Positions 33,244 through 44,254 of a DNA stretch of 64,000 nt are shown one piece after another. Origin of the DNA: Anodontia alba (Eukaryota > Mollusca > Bivalvia > Lucinida > Lucinidae); assembly GCA_964016985.1 (NCBI GenBank), contig OZ024827.1:114036411-114100410 (forward strand). The letters run 5' to 3'. Within the stretch, counting starts at the first letter, position 1; each line of letters starts with the position of its first letter. The notes under the pieces are model-generated. The model worked only from the letters and a program-made list of their open reading frames with translations. It had not been told where the DNA came from and made no database searches. The position numbers were made by a program, and so were the translations under genes.

Positions 33244-33533
33244 TTTCAGAGACAACCACAGAAGAAAAGTTCACCCATAGACTAGCTAAACATTGAATCA
33301 AAAAGTAGAATGTAAATGAAAAAACAAACAATAATAAGTAAACAAAACGTGACAAACATACTTATATATTGGCCTAGTAGCTAGGCTATTTCAGAGACAA
33401 CCACAGAAGAAAAGTTCACCCATAGACTAGCTAAACATTGAATCGAAAAGTAGAATGTAAATGAGAAAACAAACAATAATAAGTAAACAAAACGTGACAA
33501 ACATACTTATATATTGGCCTAGTAGCTAGGCTA
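33244..33533 (+). repeat. Near-identical 145-bp tandem duplication
   Basis: Units 33,244-33,388 and 33,389-33,533 both start 'tttcagagacaaccacagaa' and end 'gcctagtagctaggcta', with about two differences. The near identity indicates a recent event. Confidence 0.95.
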
Positions 33534-33600
33534 GTGTAGACCCTGAACACACAATGCGTAATGTGATCTGATCTGGGTCTACACTGTTGGCACAGACCTC
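33534..33600. repeat. MITE-like palindrome, 'gtgtagaccc' family
   Basis: 'gtgtagaccctgaacaca' and 'atctgatctgggtctacac' are inverted arms. It lies immediately after the 145-bp duplication. A related remnant is at 33,788-33,850 ('tagactctgatca' / 'aatcggggtctaca'). Confidence 0.6.
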
Positions 33601-33679
33601 TGTCTAAAAACCTAGGAGAGTAGTAACAGTCATAATCCAAGGAAAACGACATTTTATCCATATATGCTAACTACCCAAC

Positions 33680-33800
33680 ACAGAAATAACACGATTCTCT
33701 CCAAATAAAAGCAGCAACCATTGTAGTTCTAGATCAGCATGTGCATACATTTTTTCTGATAGATTATGCAAGCTGTATTCAACATGCAGTATAGACTCTG
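33680..33800 (+). repeat. Dispersed direct repeat R, copy 2
   Basis: Second copy of 32,090-32,230. It lacks the 'ctaaatatgacgtg' block of copy 1. Confidence 0.65.
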
Positions 33801-33860
33801 ATCAATATATTTCAGCAGACACACGGACTAATCGGGGTCTACATTGATCGCATAATTCAT

Positions 33861-34529
33861 AAAGCCCATTTTTTTAAAAAAAAATTCAATCATAATTGTT
33901 CTTATTTTACTTGAAGACACCTCAAAGTTCTTGAAACGATCAACAAAATATTTTACTTTCATTTACATTAGCATTAAAAAAAATTGTTCAAACATATATA
34001 AATACAAGTTAAATAACAGCACGTTGTTTATTTTCTGGTTCCATTTGTCTACTCTTATTATCATTATTCAGTGGGAACTAGAAGCCTCAGGCCACTAGAC
34101 AAGTTAATAATAGCTAGATCTATAACTCATGCAATAAAAACAAAGTGGCCAAAACATCAAATAAACATCAACATTTGAAAAAGACCGTTATGACTATGAT
34201 CTAAGAATATGGGCAAACAACTCCATCTTTAACTGTGTAACTAAAGAAACTGATTACTGTAGAATATATTGATTAAGAGTTAAAATCCTGATCAGAGTGT
34301 GCAGATGCACAGACTGATCTGGATCTTTAGTGTTTGCATAATACATAATTTCCCTTTTTTCATAATCTGACACAACTGCCCTTTATCTGAGACAGGTCGC
34401 GGGGTCCTGCAATTCTTGAGATGATAAGATAAAACTAGAATTAATTTTTATGCAAGTTTTTTGACAGTTTGTCTATTTTTTTTTTCTTTTCTTAAGTTTA
34501 AATGATTGTTAAAACAACGTTCATGCATT
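33861..34529. other. No gene; decayed palindrome at 34,265-34,345
   Basis: 'cctgatcagagtgtgcagat' and 'actgatctggatctttag' are weak inverted arms. Remainder AT-rich. Confidence 0.45.
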
Positions 34530-34966
34530 AAGGGAAAAGTGATGATGATATTCTTATTTTTCCCAGAAAGTAGGCTTTGACATGTCATGCGAATTGTCTT
34601 CAACAGAGACAGTTTGTATGGACTGTCAAACCTTTTTTTTTTTTTTTTTTTTTTTTTTTTCCTTTCTTTTTTGTGGGGGTGGGGGAGAGATAAAATTTTT
34701 AACCCTTAACCTTTTCCACTCTCTGGGCTAATTCAGTAGCAATAAACTGATGATATTTGTTGAATTTTCCCCCAGAAAATAGGATTTGACATTTTATGCA
34801 AATTGTTTGCAATGGAGATGCTTTGCATGAAATGTCAAACCATTTCCTTTTTAGGGGTGGGGTGATTTGATCGCTTAACGTTCATCACTTTCTGGGCTAA
34901 TTCTGCATGCGATAAAGAGCATTATCTTAGAAAGTGATGAACGTTAAGCGATCAAATCACCCCAAT
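34530..34966 (+). repeat. Direct duplication of a palindromic unit plus a perfect 35-bp hairpin
   Basis: Two units of about 205 bp begin 'tgatgatatt' and contain an inverted 'ttgacatttcatgcaaa'-type pair around 34,576-34,630 and 34,782-34,836. Both end near 'ctctgggctaattc'. The second unit is followed by an exact 35-bp inverted repeat, 34,859-34,893 against 34,929-34,963 (starting 'ggggtgatttgatcgcttaa'). A poly-T/G tract is at 34,629-34,687. Confidence 0.75.
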
Positions 34967-35689
34967 AAGTACTGCGCCACCATTGGCTCCTAAGTTTATG
35001 AAATAGGATTGTCTTTATGCTGTGAACAAATAACCCAAAGCTATTTATGTACCTGTCTTGAAAGATATGTCCTTTTTGTACACCTTCGCCAGCTGATGGT
35101 CTGTGTGAGCTTTGAAGACTGGTTTCAAACTACTAAATTATCAAATTACCAATAATAATTAAAACCTCTAAATTTGCGGGTTTTTTTTCTTTGTTCTAAT
35201 CATGTACCCTTATACTACTAGAAAAGGAAATAATGACTAGCGTTGTTTGTACTTTAGACCCAGACCAAACTGTGCTCAGGCACAGAATGACCAGGAGGAT
35301 TGTTTAGCATAAGCATCTGCACATACTGATCTTAACAATCAGATCTGTAACACACATTAAGCAAAGAGCATAACCTTGCTTAGAAAGCGCAAAGGGGTCT
35401 TGGTCTACAAAGGGTACATACCTGAAGATTAATTAAAACACATTAATATTTGATATTATTCATTTATGCTAAAAAAAAGGGACATTGACAAATAGATAAG
35501 AACTTTAGACCCAGATCAGACGCCGCATATCATGGTGTCTGGTGAGCATTGATTAAATACACTTGATTGCATTCTGATTAATAGGTTTCTTTAATCTGTG
35601 GTGGTAGTATTAAAGTGAAATAGGCTACCTAGATCACCTTAAAGAATAGGTATCTTTAATTACTGTACTAACAAATGTCTAAGGATAAC
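34967..35689. other. No gene; decayed MITE arms at about 35,250 and 35,500
   Basis: 'ctttagacccaga' occurs at 35,251 and 35,503, the latter followed by 'tcagacgccgcat'. No ORF of interest. Confidence 0.45.
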
Positions 35690-35815
35690 CTAACTTAATA
35701 ACGGAGGTATGAAGACTGCCCTTTGAGGTTAAGAAGTGGATGACAGAGGCCTTTCTCTATATTCATTATCCATATGCTTCTTTCTTTCTTTCTTTTCTTT
35801 CTCTCTTTATTTATT

Positions 35816-35855
<40 letters not shown>

Positions 35856-35985
35856 TTGTATTGTAACAACAAATGTCTTAGGATAACTTAATAACGGAGG
35901 TACGCAGACTGTTTTATGATGTTAAGAAGTGGATGACATAGGTCTTTCTCCTGTATTTATTATCCATAGGCTTCTTTCTTTCTTT
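35690..35985 (+). repeat. (CTTT)n microsatellite between two direct repeats
   Basis: 'taataacggaggta' and 'gttaagaagtggatgaca' occur at about 35,698-35,745 and again at 35,889-35,938, each followed by 'cattatccata' or 'attatccata' and 'tgcttctttctttcttt'-type tracts. The (CTTT)n core is at 35,774-35,856. Confidence 0.85.
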
Positions 35986-36660
35986 CTTTAGTTAATGGTT
36001 ATCATAGTAATGTTTTTATTATTTATTTTTTTTTATTATTTTATTCATTCATTCATTTTTTTCAAATTACTTATATTTAATTAAATTTTCCCATTTGTTT
36101 TCTCCAGGTGAAATGATCGTTTTTCTTTCAAAATTTGTACCGCGTACCGAATTATCATCAGTAATTAAAAACAACCTTAATTAATTAACTCATTTGTTTT
36201 CTTAGATTAACTATTGTCCTTCATTTTAAAATCTTACTGAATTACCGTTCATTAAATATAACACTTTTTAAATTTATTAATTTCTTTTGTTTTCTTAGGT
36301 TAAACTATTGAAATTCGTTTAAAAATCATATTGAATAATCTATAACTAAATACAACACTTTTTATTTAATTTGAAATAATAATAATAATAATAATAATAA
36401 ATAATAATAATAATAATATTAATAATTGATTTTAATCAATTAATTAATATTTTGTTATTATCATTATTAATTAATTCTTAGGTTAAACTATTGATATTCT
36501 TTTGAACATCATACTGAATATCTGCTGATATTCATTCATTCATTCATTCATCTAACTCGGACCTAGTCCAGTGTATATTGGGTCCAAGATTCTAAAGAGC
36601 ATCCATACATGATTAAATCTTAATTGTAGTAGTACTGTAGGTGTGTGACACTGGGTTGAT
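35986..36660. repeat. AT-rich sequence with (AAT)n and (ATTC)n tracts
   Basis: (AAT)n at 36,377-36,425 and 'attcattcattcattc' at 36,530-36,550. Three diverged copies of 'taaactattg' plus '(a/t)(t/a)atc(t/a)tactgaat' lie between 36,205 and 36,520. No gene. Confidence 0.7.
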
Positions 36661-36699
36661 TACACACCAGCTACACAGGTAAGACGACGCTTACGGGCC

Positions 36700-36871
36700 T
36701 CCGGTCAAAGGGGATTAATCGAAGCCAATCTAAAATGGAATATCGATAATCTGAGTGACAGTTCTTGTAGTACGATAATTCCTGGTAGTGACCATTCCCA
36801 TTTCCTTCTACACTATCATGTTCAAAGCCACCCCGTAAACAAATCGCTGCCAAAACTTCCGGCTTGTAAGA
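36700..36871 (-). CDS. Weak candidate exon on the minus strand
   Basis: The minus-strand frame reads CLRGGFEHDSVEGNGNGHYQ, then ELSYYKN and ILDWLRLIPFDRRP. An acceptor-like 'tttttcttacaag' lies just upstream and a donor-like 'gtaagc' follows the RRP codons. The frame has no ATG; its first plausible start is TTG. 'ccggaagt', an ETS-type motif common near promoters of ubiquitously expressed genes, sits directly at the upstream edge. Product unknown. Chance is a serious alternative. Confidence 0.2.
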
Positions 36872-36895
36872 AAAATTTAATCAGAAGGTCAACGT

Positions 36896-37665
36896 AAACA
36901 AATAACGTACGGTTTAGATGCCACTAAAAGAAAAAAAAATGCAATGTGAAATATATATATATATACTTTACCACAGCTGAAGAAGCCTCTGTTTCTTTTG
37001 AAATATATGTTGCGTCGGACTCGGCAGTTTCTACAACATAGGGTCGCGACTTGAACAGCGGAATAATTCTTGGGTCGTGATTTGCCCTTGGACACCCAAA
37101 CATACCGTCGAAAGAAAAAAAAAGTTATAAATGTCAACCATTTTGCTGACCTATTTAATTGAAGTTCACATGTATATACTATATTTAGCGCACTGCAACA
37201 GTTTCACATGTACGTAAAGTATATAATTTACTTCGAACTATTTTTCACTGCGGAAGGAAAATGAACTCGTCAAGTAGGGTTGAAGGACTTGTCCTAAACG
37301 TTTTAGTAGATCAAAATTGAATTCTGTCAGAAAATGCTATTTCTTTCTATAATCACTTTTCGTGTTTAACATGAATACGCTAATAGAACCCTAACTTTAC
37401 TTACAATATCCAAACGAGTTCATCCTTAAAATGTGAACTCCCACCAGTGGACGAGTTCAACAGTTGTGGATACAATTGTATGCTTATTAATTACGATTTG
37501 TAGAATTACTTACAGTAATTTCTATTGTAAGTCACTAACGCCTAGAAAAAGTCAAAGAACTACAATATGCTCATAGATCATTTTCTGCCTTAATAAATAA
37601 TATAATTTATTATGTATATGAATGTTTCGGCCAATATTGTAAGCTAATCTAGCGTCCATACTTAC
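36896..37665. other. No recognised gene
   Basis: AT-rich; the minus-strand ORFs 36,889-37,137 and 37,552-37,953 have no recognisable features. Confidence 0.45.
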
Positions 37666-37669
37666 CAGG

Positions 37670-38360
37670 TGGTGGGGGGGGGGGGGGGGGGCGAAACTTT
37701 CGCAAATATGATTGGTTTCCCGTCGATAGCGCGCGACGAAATTCCTGTGCTCAAATACCTTAGATAAAGCACGGCTAGAAATGTAAAGACAAATAAGGAA
37801 CAACACGTGCAGGGATGTTAGAATTTTCTGTAAGTCACAGCAAACTACAATGATTAGTCTGTCCGTTGCGTTTCTGATTATATAAAACCCAGTCTCGGAG
37901 ATGGGGGCGGGGGGGGGGGCGGATGCGAGGGGAGTAACTTCTATATATGGCATAGTACAGATGTGCGTGCCGAATAGCCCCCCTTTTTCAGCACTGCCAG
38001 GTATATGATTGGCCCCCTTTTTTCAACAAAAAGTATATGAATGGCCCGATTTTTCTGGATTTCTATGTGAAAGGCCCCATTTTTCTGACATCCTGGTATA
38101 TGCACATATTTTTCGCTCAGAGATTTTTCGAGGCTGCTTATTCCTCTTGGTATTACGGGAATTGACTGTGATTTCTGTGTAATAACCAGCAAAATAGGTT
38201 CAAAAAATCAAAGGGCAGTATATGAATAGGTCAACATGATCAAGTATATGAATAGGTCCGTTTTTTCGAAGGCCAGATATATGAATGGGGTAGATTTTGA
38301 AATACTGGCTCGCACACCTGTACCAAAATTACCGCCCCCCCCCCCACCCCCACGAGAACC
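37670..38360. repeat. G/C homopolymers and 'tatatgaat(a)gg(c/t)cc' interspersed repeats
   Basis: G-runs at 37,674-37,691 and 37,904-37,919, and a C-run at 38,335-38,347. Between 37,975 and 38,295 the motif 'gtatatgaatggcccg' recurs in variants ('tatatgattggccccc', 'tatatgaataggtc') six or seven times at irregular spacing. Minus-strand ORF 37,941-38,192 (83 codons) spans this repeat and reads VHIPGCQKNGAFHIEIQKNR, then AIHI. It looks like a repetitive remnant rather than a gene. Confidence 0.6.
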
Positions 38361-38504
38361 CAGTACTCTTAATTCACCTTATTTGTTGTAGGTGGGCTAC
38401 AGATCTAAATAATTCAGTTGGCTTTCTTCTGTATCCATTTTCGTATATATTCTATATTTGCTGTGTTCTGCTTAGTATCCTCATATGTTCGGTAAAGAAT
38501 TATA

Positions 38505-40083
38505 CTGAAAGGAAAAAGAAACGCAGGGTAAATGTTATTCCTAAATTTTCATTCAAGTTTGAAAAAGTTTGTTAAATATTTTACTGATTACAAAAAGGTA
38601 CATGTATGGAACAAAAGTTCCAAATTTCATTGGTTTGTGATCAACAAGTCTCGAGTTATTGAAGTTCATTGGTAGCTACCCTCCCCTCCCCCCCCCCCCC
38701 CCCCCCCCCCCCCAAATCTTGAAATAAAAATTAAACTGAAATTCAATATCGGGTGTGCCCCCTCTTGCTGCCGTTGCTGCCCTAATTCTCCTTTGGATAG
38801 AGTTAACCAAAGCATTGACAGTTCGCATCGGGATGTTATTCCATTCATCGATCAACGCATTCCTCAGTTGTGCGAGAGTTGCGGGGGATTTCGGCGCTTC
38901 CTAACCCTTCTGTCCAGCTCATCCCACATGTGCTCTATTGGGGTCAAATCTGGACTGTACGGTTGCCATGCTAGTGGTGCAATGTTATTGTTTGCCAGGA
39001 AATCCTGACAAATTCGGGTAACATGTGGTCGGGCATTGTCCTGCTGCAGAATCAGATTACGTTGTTGCACAAGCGGGACTGCAACAGGACGCAAGATCTC
39101 ATCCTTATACCTTACTGCGGTCATATTGCCCGCAACAATAACTGTGATTTTATCCCGTGAGCAATGCCTCCCCAGACCATAACGGAGCCACCCCCAAACC
39201 GATCCCGTTCGACAACACAGGCGTCGGCAAAGCGTTCTCTGCGACGTCGGTACACACGACGTCGACCATCTGCGCGATAGAGAGTGAATCTAGACTCGTC
39301 CGTAAAAAGAACTCGTCTCCACTGCCTCATCGGAAATAGCCTGGGCGCATGCGCCGTCAACCACGCCATACGACGCAACCTACGTGCCTGGGTCAGAGGC
39401 AGACCAACGTATGTACGACGAGCTCGAAGACCAATCTCACGCAATCGACTTCCAACAGTCTTCGGAGAAATTTGTCGATTATGCGTACCTACTGTATTAA
39501 GGGCAGTTTCGGTAGCAGTGAGATGACGATTCCGCAAATGTGCCAGACGGATTGTCCTGTCTTGACGTCGCGACGTCACGCGTGGAAGCCCAGACCGCGG
39601 TCGGTCTGCTAAATGCCCTGTTGTTGAGACGTTAACCCCAAAATGATTGGCAACTTGCTGTTGCCTCTGACCCTGCATCAGCAACGCAATTGTCCTACCC
39701 CTCTGAACATCAGTCAATCGTACCATGATTGAAAAAAAGTTCAAAGTAGCGTAAAAATGAAAAGAAAAATCGGTAAAAGAATCGAAGAGCGTTGTGTATC
39801 GTAGAAGTGTACCAAATGGTGTGAGGAAATCTTGTGCTGAAGGTTTAAACATGCTTGTTTTGCACGAAATTTTGGCTTTCCGTATTGTCCGTGCAATGCA
39901 CTGTGTAGTGCACGGTTGAATGATTTCACACACTGGGTAGATAGCACATCGACCAAAGACTCGAATACCCGCGGTTCACATTCACAGGACAATCTGTAAA
40001 AGTGTATGGCTATAGTAAACACAGTAAAAAATGGTTAAAATAAGAAGGAAAAAACTCTACCCTGCGTTTCTTTTTCCTTTCAG
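38505..40083 (-). mobile_element. Tc1-type DNA transposon, 1,579 bp
   Basis: The 26-bp terminal inverted repeats 38,505-38,530 and 40,058-40,083 are identical in reverse complement (start 'ctgaaaggaaaaagaaacgc'). They are flanked by TA at 38,503-38,504 and 40,084-40,085, the Tc1/mariner target duplication. The transposase lies on the minus strand (separate entry). A C-run of about 32 bases (38,683-38,714) lies between the gene and the left end. Confidence 0.9.
38750..39726 (-). pseudogene. Tc1-family transposase, frameshifted
   Basis: It would bind the TIRs and carry out cut-and-paste transposition at TA sites. ATG at 39,726 (MVRLTDVQRGRTIALLMQGQ). The helix-turn-helix follows, then LADRPRSGLPRVTSRRQDR. 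The DDE residues are in LFTDESRFTLY (first Asp), LQQDNARPHV (second Asp) and SPDLTPIEHMWDELDRR (Glu), with 'VMVWGGI' between. It is broken: the HTH-to-GRPR region lacks roughly a dozen residues after VNVST; a frameshift near 39,145-39,155 separates GIKSQL from GNMTAVRYKDEIL; a second near 38,887 separates RRNPP from ATLAQLRNALIDEWN. The frame then continues to about 38,750. The leader open to 39,933 has no support. The intact TIRs could still be mobilised by an active relative. Confidence 0.9.
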
Positions 40084-40085
40084 TA

Positions 40086-40410
40086 TATATATAAAAAAAT
40101 GTTTGAACCAAGTAAAATTAACACATTATGTCAAACAAGGTAGACAATGACAAATTTATACCATCAGTACAGTCTGATCATGAACGCCAATGTATAAGTC
40201 CGTGCAAGCAATGACAAATTTATACCGTAAATCAGTGCAGTCTGATCATGATGTTCAATGTATTATTCCGTACATTACGTTAGTTTGCAGTGACTCCTCC
40301 AGTTAGAAGTTATCGACTAATTTCATAAAATAAAATGAAATATGACCAGCATAATATTAATTCTCCCAAATTGTGATATAAAGCTCAGATACTATTAAAT
40401 TTATATACTA
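40086..40410. other. No gene; short duplication
   Basis: 'gacaatgacaaatttatacc' (40,144) and 'gcaatgacaaatttatacc' (40,208), both followed by 'cagtctgatcatga', form a 64-bp tandem duplication. Confidence 0.6.
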
Positions 40411-40412
40411 TT

Positions 40413-40492
40413 ACTACAACAACAACAACTACTACTACTACCACTACTACTACTACTACTAATAATAATAATAATAATGATAAAAATAATAA
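40413..40492 (+). repeat. (ACT)n(AAT)n microsatellite
   Basis: Trinucleotide tract 'acaacaacaactactacta' through 'aataataataataatgat'. Confidence 0.9.
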
Positions 40493-40864
40493 TGTTATTT
40501 ATCATCTTCAACTGAATTTCACAATAAATGTTTTTGTTTTTATTTCAGTTTCTGACATTTGATAAAATAGAAATATGAATATGATTTGCCACTTAAAGCA
40601 CCTAATCCTCAGGATAGAAGACTTACAAATTAAATTACAGTCATATAATAAAATATTTTTATCATAAAAATATGCTTTTAAAACTTCCCTATAGGACAAT
40701 GTAAGTGCACTATTATCTCGCGCACAGCCTTCCTTTCAGATACATGTAATTGAAATGTATCATTTCCGGCGGTACTTTATGATCAGCTGAATGCCTCCGG
40801 CTTTGCTTGATCTACAAAATGGTCGGTGTCTTATGATCTTACAGTCGGTAAACAGTAAACAGTC
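40493..40864. other. No recognised feature
   Basis: AT-rich, with a minus-strand ORF 40,508-40,699 that has no features. Confidence 0.45.
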
Positions 40865-40872
40865 TAAATCAC

Positions 40873-41090
40873 ACACCTGTCCCATTAACCTAGTGTTTAA
40901 TGCATCCGCTTCGGGAGCGGAAGAGGGAAGGTTCGAATCCCAGTCGTGGACCGTGGCCGGTTTGCCAGCCACCAGCTAGTTAAAAATTTGCCCGCCTGTC
41001 TGGTATCTGTCATAAAGGATGGGAATCGGGAAGGTACTGGGGAGCGAATTATATTAGTGAAGCAGTTCTTCCTTCAGTTCTTCAACGTAT
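40873..41090 (+). repeat. tRNA-derived SINE (Pro-like head)
   Basis: 'acctagtgtttaatgcatcc' carries an A-box-like motif. The stem-loop 'tccgc ttcggga gcgga' places CGG in the anticodon position. 'ggttcgaatcccag' is a good B box at 40,931-40,944. A tRNA-unrelated tail runs through 'gcccgcctgtctggtatctg'. The upstream arm does not pair well enough for a real tRNA gene, so I read this as a SINE. The ORFs on both strands here (40,760-40,979) are incidental. Confidence 0.6.
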
Positions 41091-42100
41091 GAACTTAAAC
41101 GTCATAACCACGGAGTACGCAATATTATTTATATGGTGATATATTTATCTGTTATGCATGTAAGAACAAGAAATGAATGCAGTAATTTGAATAGTGACTT
41201 GCATCATCTTTTTTTTTTTTGCTAACCAACCCACTTTGTAATTGTAACTTAGAACACGAGAATGCTGAACATTACTTTTTTTTCGCAGCCCTAATTAATT
41301 AATCTAAACGAACGTATACGACTGTTTAATGAAACCCGCAATTTTCATCCTCTTAACTTGGATATCTTGCTCTACGGCGTCTTTCGAGGACAATATGTCT
41401 CTATTAAAATCCGCTCAGTCATACATTAAGCATACTGGTAGATTCTCTAGAAATCAGTGATATATTACTACTCTACTGCTGATATCCTCCTGTGCCACAG
41501 CCTCCCCGTATAGACACACGCAATCCTTTTTCATTTATTTATTTATTTATTTACGATTTATTTAATTATTCATTTATTTATCGAGTTCCGTTCAGTTAGT
41601 AGAGCATACTTCAATTTTATTACTGAAATATCTGACAATGTTTCGTGATTGTTGTGTGTGTTGTAAAACTGTACAGGGGAGGGGGAGGGAGCGGGATGAT
41701 GGTGTGTGTGTGGGAGGGGGGAGGGGTGTGGAGGGGGTGTTACTAATGTTGAGAGAACTTGTGGCCCAACCCCATTGCATATATGTGTATTTTGTTTCAT
41801 GTAAACGTGCAATAAATTATGTTTATATGATTTTATTGTAAGTCAGAATAGACTGGCCTTTTCACTAGGGATGACACTATAATAAGAAGTAGTGTATACC
41901 CACGGATAACCTTAATCAAGTTTTAAAAAAGTTGGATTTAAGAGCGTATTCGTCGCATAAACTTGTTAACACATTGATATACGAATTGACTTTCTCATTG
42001 CACAAAATAAATAGTTTTTATTCTTAGCAGTAAAATCAATTCATAACTAAAGGAAGTAAAAGTGGTATTTTCATATGTGAAAACTAACATGTTATTTTCA
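41091..42100. other. No gene; G/T-rich tract 41,677-41,742
   Basis: A low-complexity block ('ggggagggggagggagcggg' and 'gtgtgtgtgtgggagggggg') makes long frames on both strands. (ATTT)n at 41,531-41,580. Nothing else supported. Confidence 0.55.
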
Positions 42101-42104
42101 CTCC

Positions 42105-42895
42105 GGGTTTCGGATTACTTCGGTTATCCCCATTGCTCCCCATCCCACTTAGGTTTTTGAACGCCTCTAACTTCTCAGTTTCTGAGCAAAACTATCAAGC
42201 GTTGTTATGCATTTTCTTAGTTAGAATGCAGGGAATATTTTGGTAACAAGATTACTATGATTTGCCGCAATTTTTTGTTTTCGTCTCTCTGGCGCTTCAC
42301 ATGGTAAGCACTGAACGTCGACGCTATGACGTTCGTGTTTTGTTTGGCGACGTCAGTTATGACGTCAAAAGCGAGCATTAGCTTGTGAACTATAAGATAA
42401 ATAGAGGATATTTATTCTTTTGCTGTGAATACCATAAATATTGTCATCGAGTGTAATCAAAACATCAGTATTTTCACGAGTGCGAAACACGAGTGAAAAT
42501 TTGAATGTTTTCATTACATGAGATGAAAATTTTTTATGGTATTCACTAAAAAAGTTTTTTTTTATTTAATTGCTTACACGCCAATGCGCGTTTCTGACGT
42601 CATAGCTAACTTCACCAAACAAAACATGAACGCCATGGCGTCGACGTTCAATGCTTAAAAACATGTGAAATGCTGGAGAGACAAAAACAGAAGAAAAAAA
42701 AATGGCAAATCAAAATAATTTTGATACCAAAATGTTCCTCACATTCTTACTAAGAAAATGCATACCAACACTTGATAGTTTAGTTCAGAAACAAAGAAGT
42801 TAGAGGTGTTCAAAAATCTGAAGTGGAGGTAACATCCACTTCTGAAACAATGAAGAAAACCGAAGTCATCCAAAGCGAGGAGTGAAAATAAAAAT
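42105..42895. repeat. Large foldback element with about 280-bp arms and a palindromic loop
   Basis: The left arm (about 42,105-42,385) and right arm (about 42,575-42,890) are diverged reverse complements: 'cggattacttcggttatccc' against 'aaccgaagtcatccaaag'; 'tgcattttcttagttagaat' against 'tcttactaagaaaatgcata'; 'actgaacgtcgacgctatga' against 'catggcgtcgacgttcaatg'. The loop itself is a palindrome (42,425-42,548) with 'gtgaataccataaatattgt' against 'attttttatggtattcac'. No ORF. It resembles a MITE or foldback transposon. Confidence 0.8.
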
Positions 42896-42984
42896 CACAT
42901 CAGTCATTAGTGAAATGATGCGATATCAATTCACTAGTGATTGATACCACCGCTAACAATAAAATAAAAAAGAAAATTTACTCT

Positions 42985-43115
42985 TTCAGTGGATACCTTA
43001 ACAATTTTCGTCAAGTGTAATGAAAACATTCAAATTTTCACTCGTGCTTCACACTCATAAAAATACTGATGTTTTCATTATACTCGATAACATATTTATG
43101 GCATTCACTTCAAAA
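42985..43115. repeat. Second copy of the loop palindrome
   Basis: 'gtggataccttaacaatttt' / 'atatttatggcattcac' and 'aaaacattcaaattttcact' / 'aaatactgatgttttcat' reproduce the palindrome of 42,425-42,548 in diverged form, outside the main arms. Confidence 0.65.
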
Positions 43116-43134
43116 AAACGTATTATCCTTTATC

Positions 43135-43290
43135 TGCCGTACCGTGTGTTATCGTGAATAATACATGGTGTTGGAGGGCAGACTGCGAAATATCAGTTCA
43201 CGACGGCGAAGCCGAATCCGGAGTAAATTAATATTCGAAGCTGCCCGACATGACCATGTGCTATTCACGATAATTCTCGGTACGGTAAAA
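43135..43290. repeat. Inverted repeat, about 45-bp arms
   Basis: 'gccgtaccgtgtgttatcgt' with 'gaataatacatggt' pairs with 'accatgtgctattcacgat' and 'tctcggtacggt'. Loop 43,180-43,245. Confidence 0.75.
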
Positions 43291-43740
43291 GTATTTCGAT
43301 TCTAACATGATACGGAACAGAATGACAACACTACTAAGGTGTTTCCAGAGGACTTTCGCAGCGGACGTCGACGTAATTGAATGTTAACAGGCAGCGTCAC
43401 GATGACGCTCTTTTGCACGCTAAACACTGGTAGCGTGAAATATCGCACATTTTCACATGATAACGTCTCCATTAGGCTCAATGTGGAAACGTTAACGTCA
43501 TGTTAGAATAACGGTTCACGGTGAAAACTGACGGGAATTCACCGCTATGCACATGTAAAGGTTATCTCGCCCTGTCAGCTGGAAAAAATCAATTATTATC
43601 CCTAGGTTAAAATAAACCACTTATTTAAAATAAAATCGAACTGGCTTTTCAGTATATGTTTGTCTTATAAATCTGAGAAAAATTGAGTTCCTAAGATATT
43701 TTTATTTTTTATTTTTTATTTATTTTATTTTATTTTATTT

Positions 43741-43780
<40 letters not shown>

Positions 43781-44249
43781 ATAGCAGTTTACCTTCGTAC
43801 AGGTTAAAGCGATTTTCATTTTCCAAAACTCCATGTGCACAAAGAAGGTTTTATATTCCTCGAGCAGGTATCTTGCATATTGCGCTTTGATATTAACATT
43901 CCATCTGATTAGCTTGTTTGATACATGATGTCACGAATACCCGTCCCCCGCCCCCTCCCCCCCCCCACGCCCTCCCCCCCCTCCCCCCCGCCCCATGTAC
44001 CTTTTTTACATAGTGTTACGAGTACACTACTTGTGCGAAGTTTCACTTAATTAAGTAAACACAAATTACTCTTATCGACTTCCATAAATGTTTCATCTAA
44101 TTAGCTGTTAGCTCTCAGTTCTCAATTTTCCCTATCAATTCTCCCTATATGTACAAAAATCACGTACAATGTTCTACAATGGAGCGTTTTCCAAATCAGC
44201 TCCCAAGCTGTGAAACTATCTACCTCAGCCAGTCAGAAACTCGTTCGAT
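43291..44249. other. No gene; poly-T 43,690-43,779 and C-rich 43,943-43,994
   Basis: 'ttattttattttattttatt' followed by more than 35 T, and a tract of C-runs with single T/G. Neither has a recognisable context. Confidence 0.6.
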
Positions 44250-44254
44250 AATTT

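Noticed and set aside
35774..35856. CRISPR-like regular array
   Set aside because: Simple (CTTT)n microsatellite without spacers; the genome is eukaryotic.
37941..38192. 83-codon minus-strand ORF as a gene
   Set aside because: It follows an interspersed 'tatatgaatggcc' repeat and lacks any motif.
39727..39933. N-terminal extension of the Tc1 transposase
   Set aside because: Family members start at MVRLTDVQRGRT; the upstream frame is only open by chance.
40873..40960. Functional tRNA-Pro gene
   Set aside because: Good anticodon arm and B box, but the acceptor stem does not pair and a non-tRNA tail follows, so it is called a SINE.
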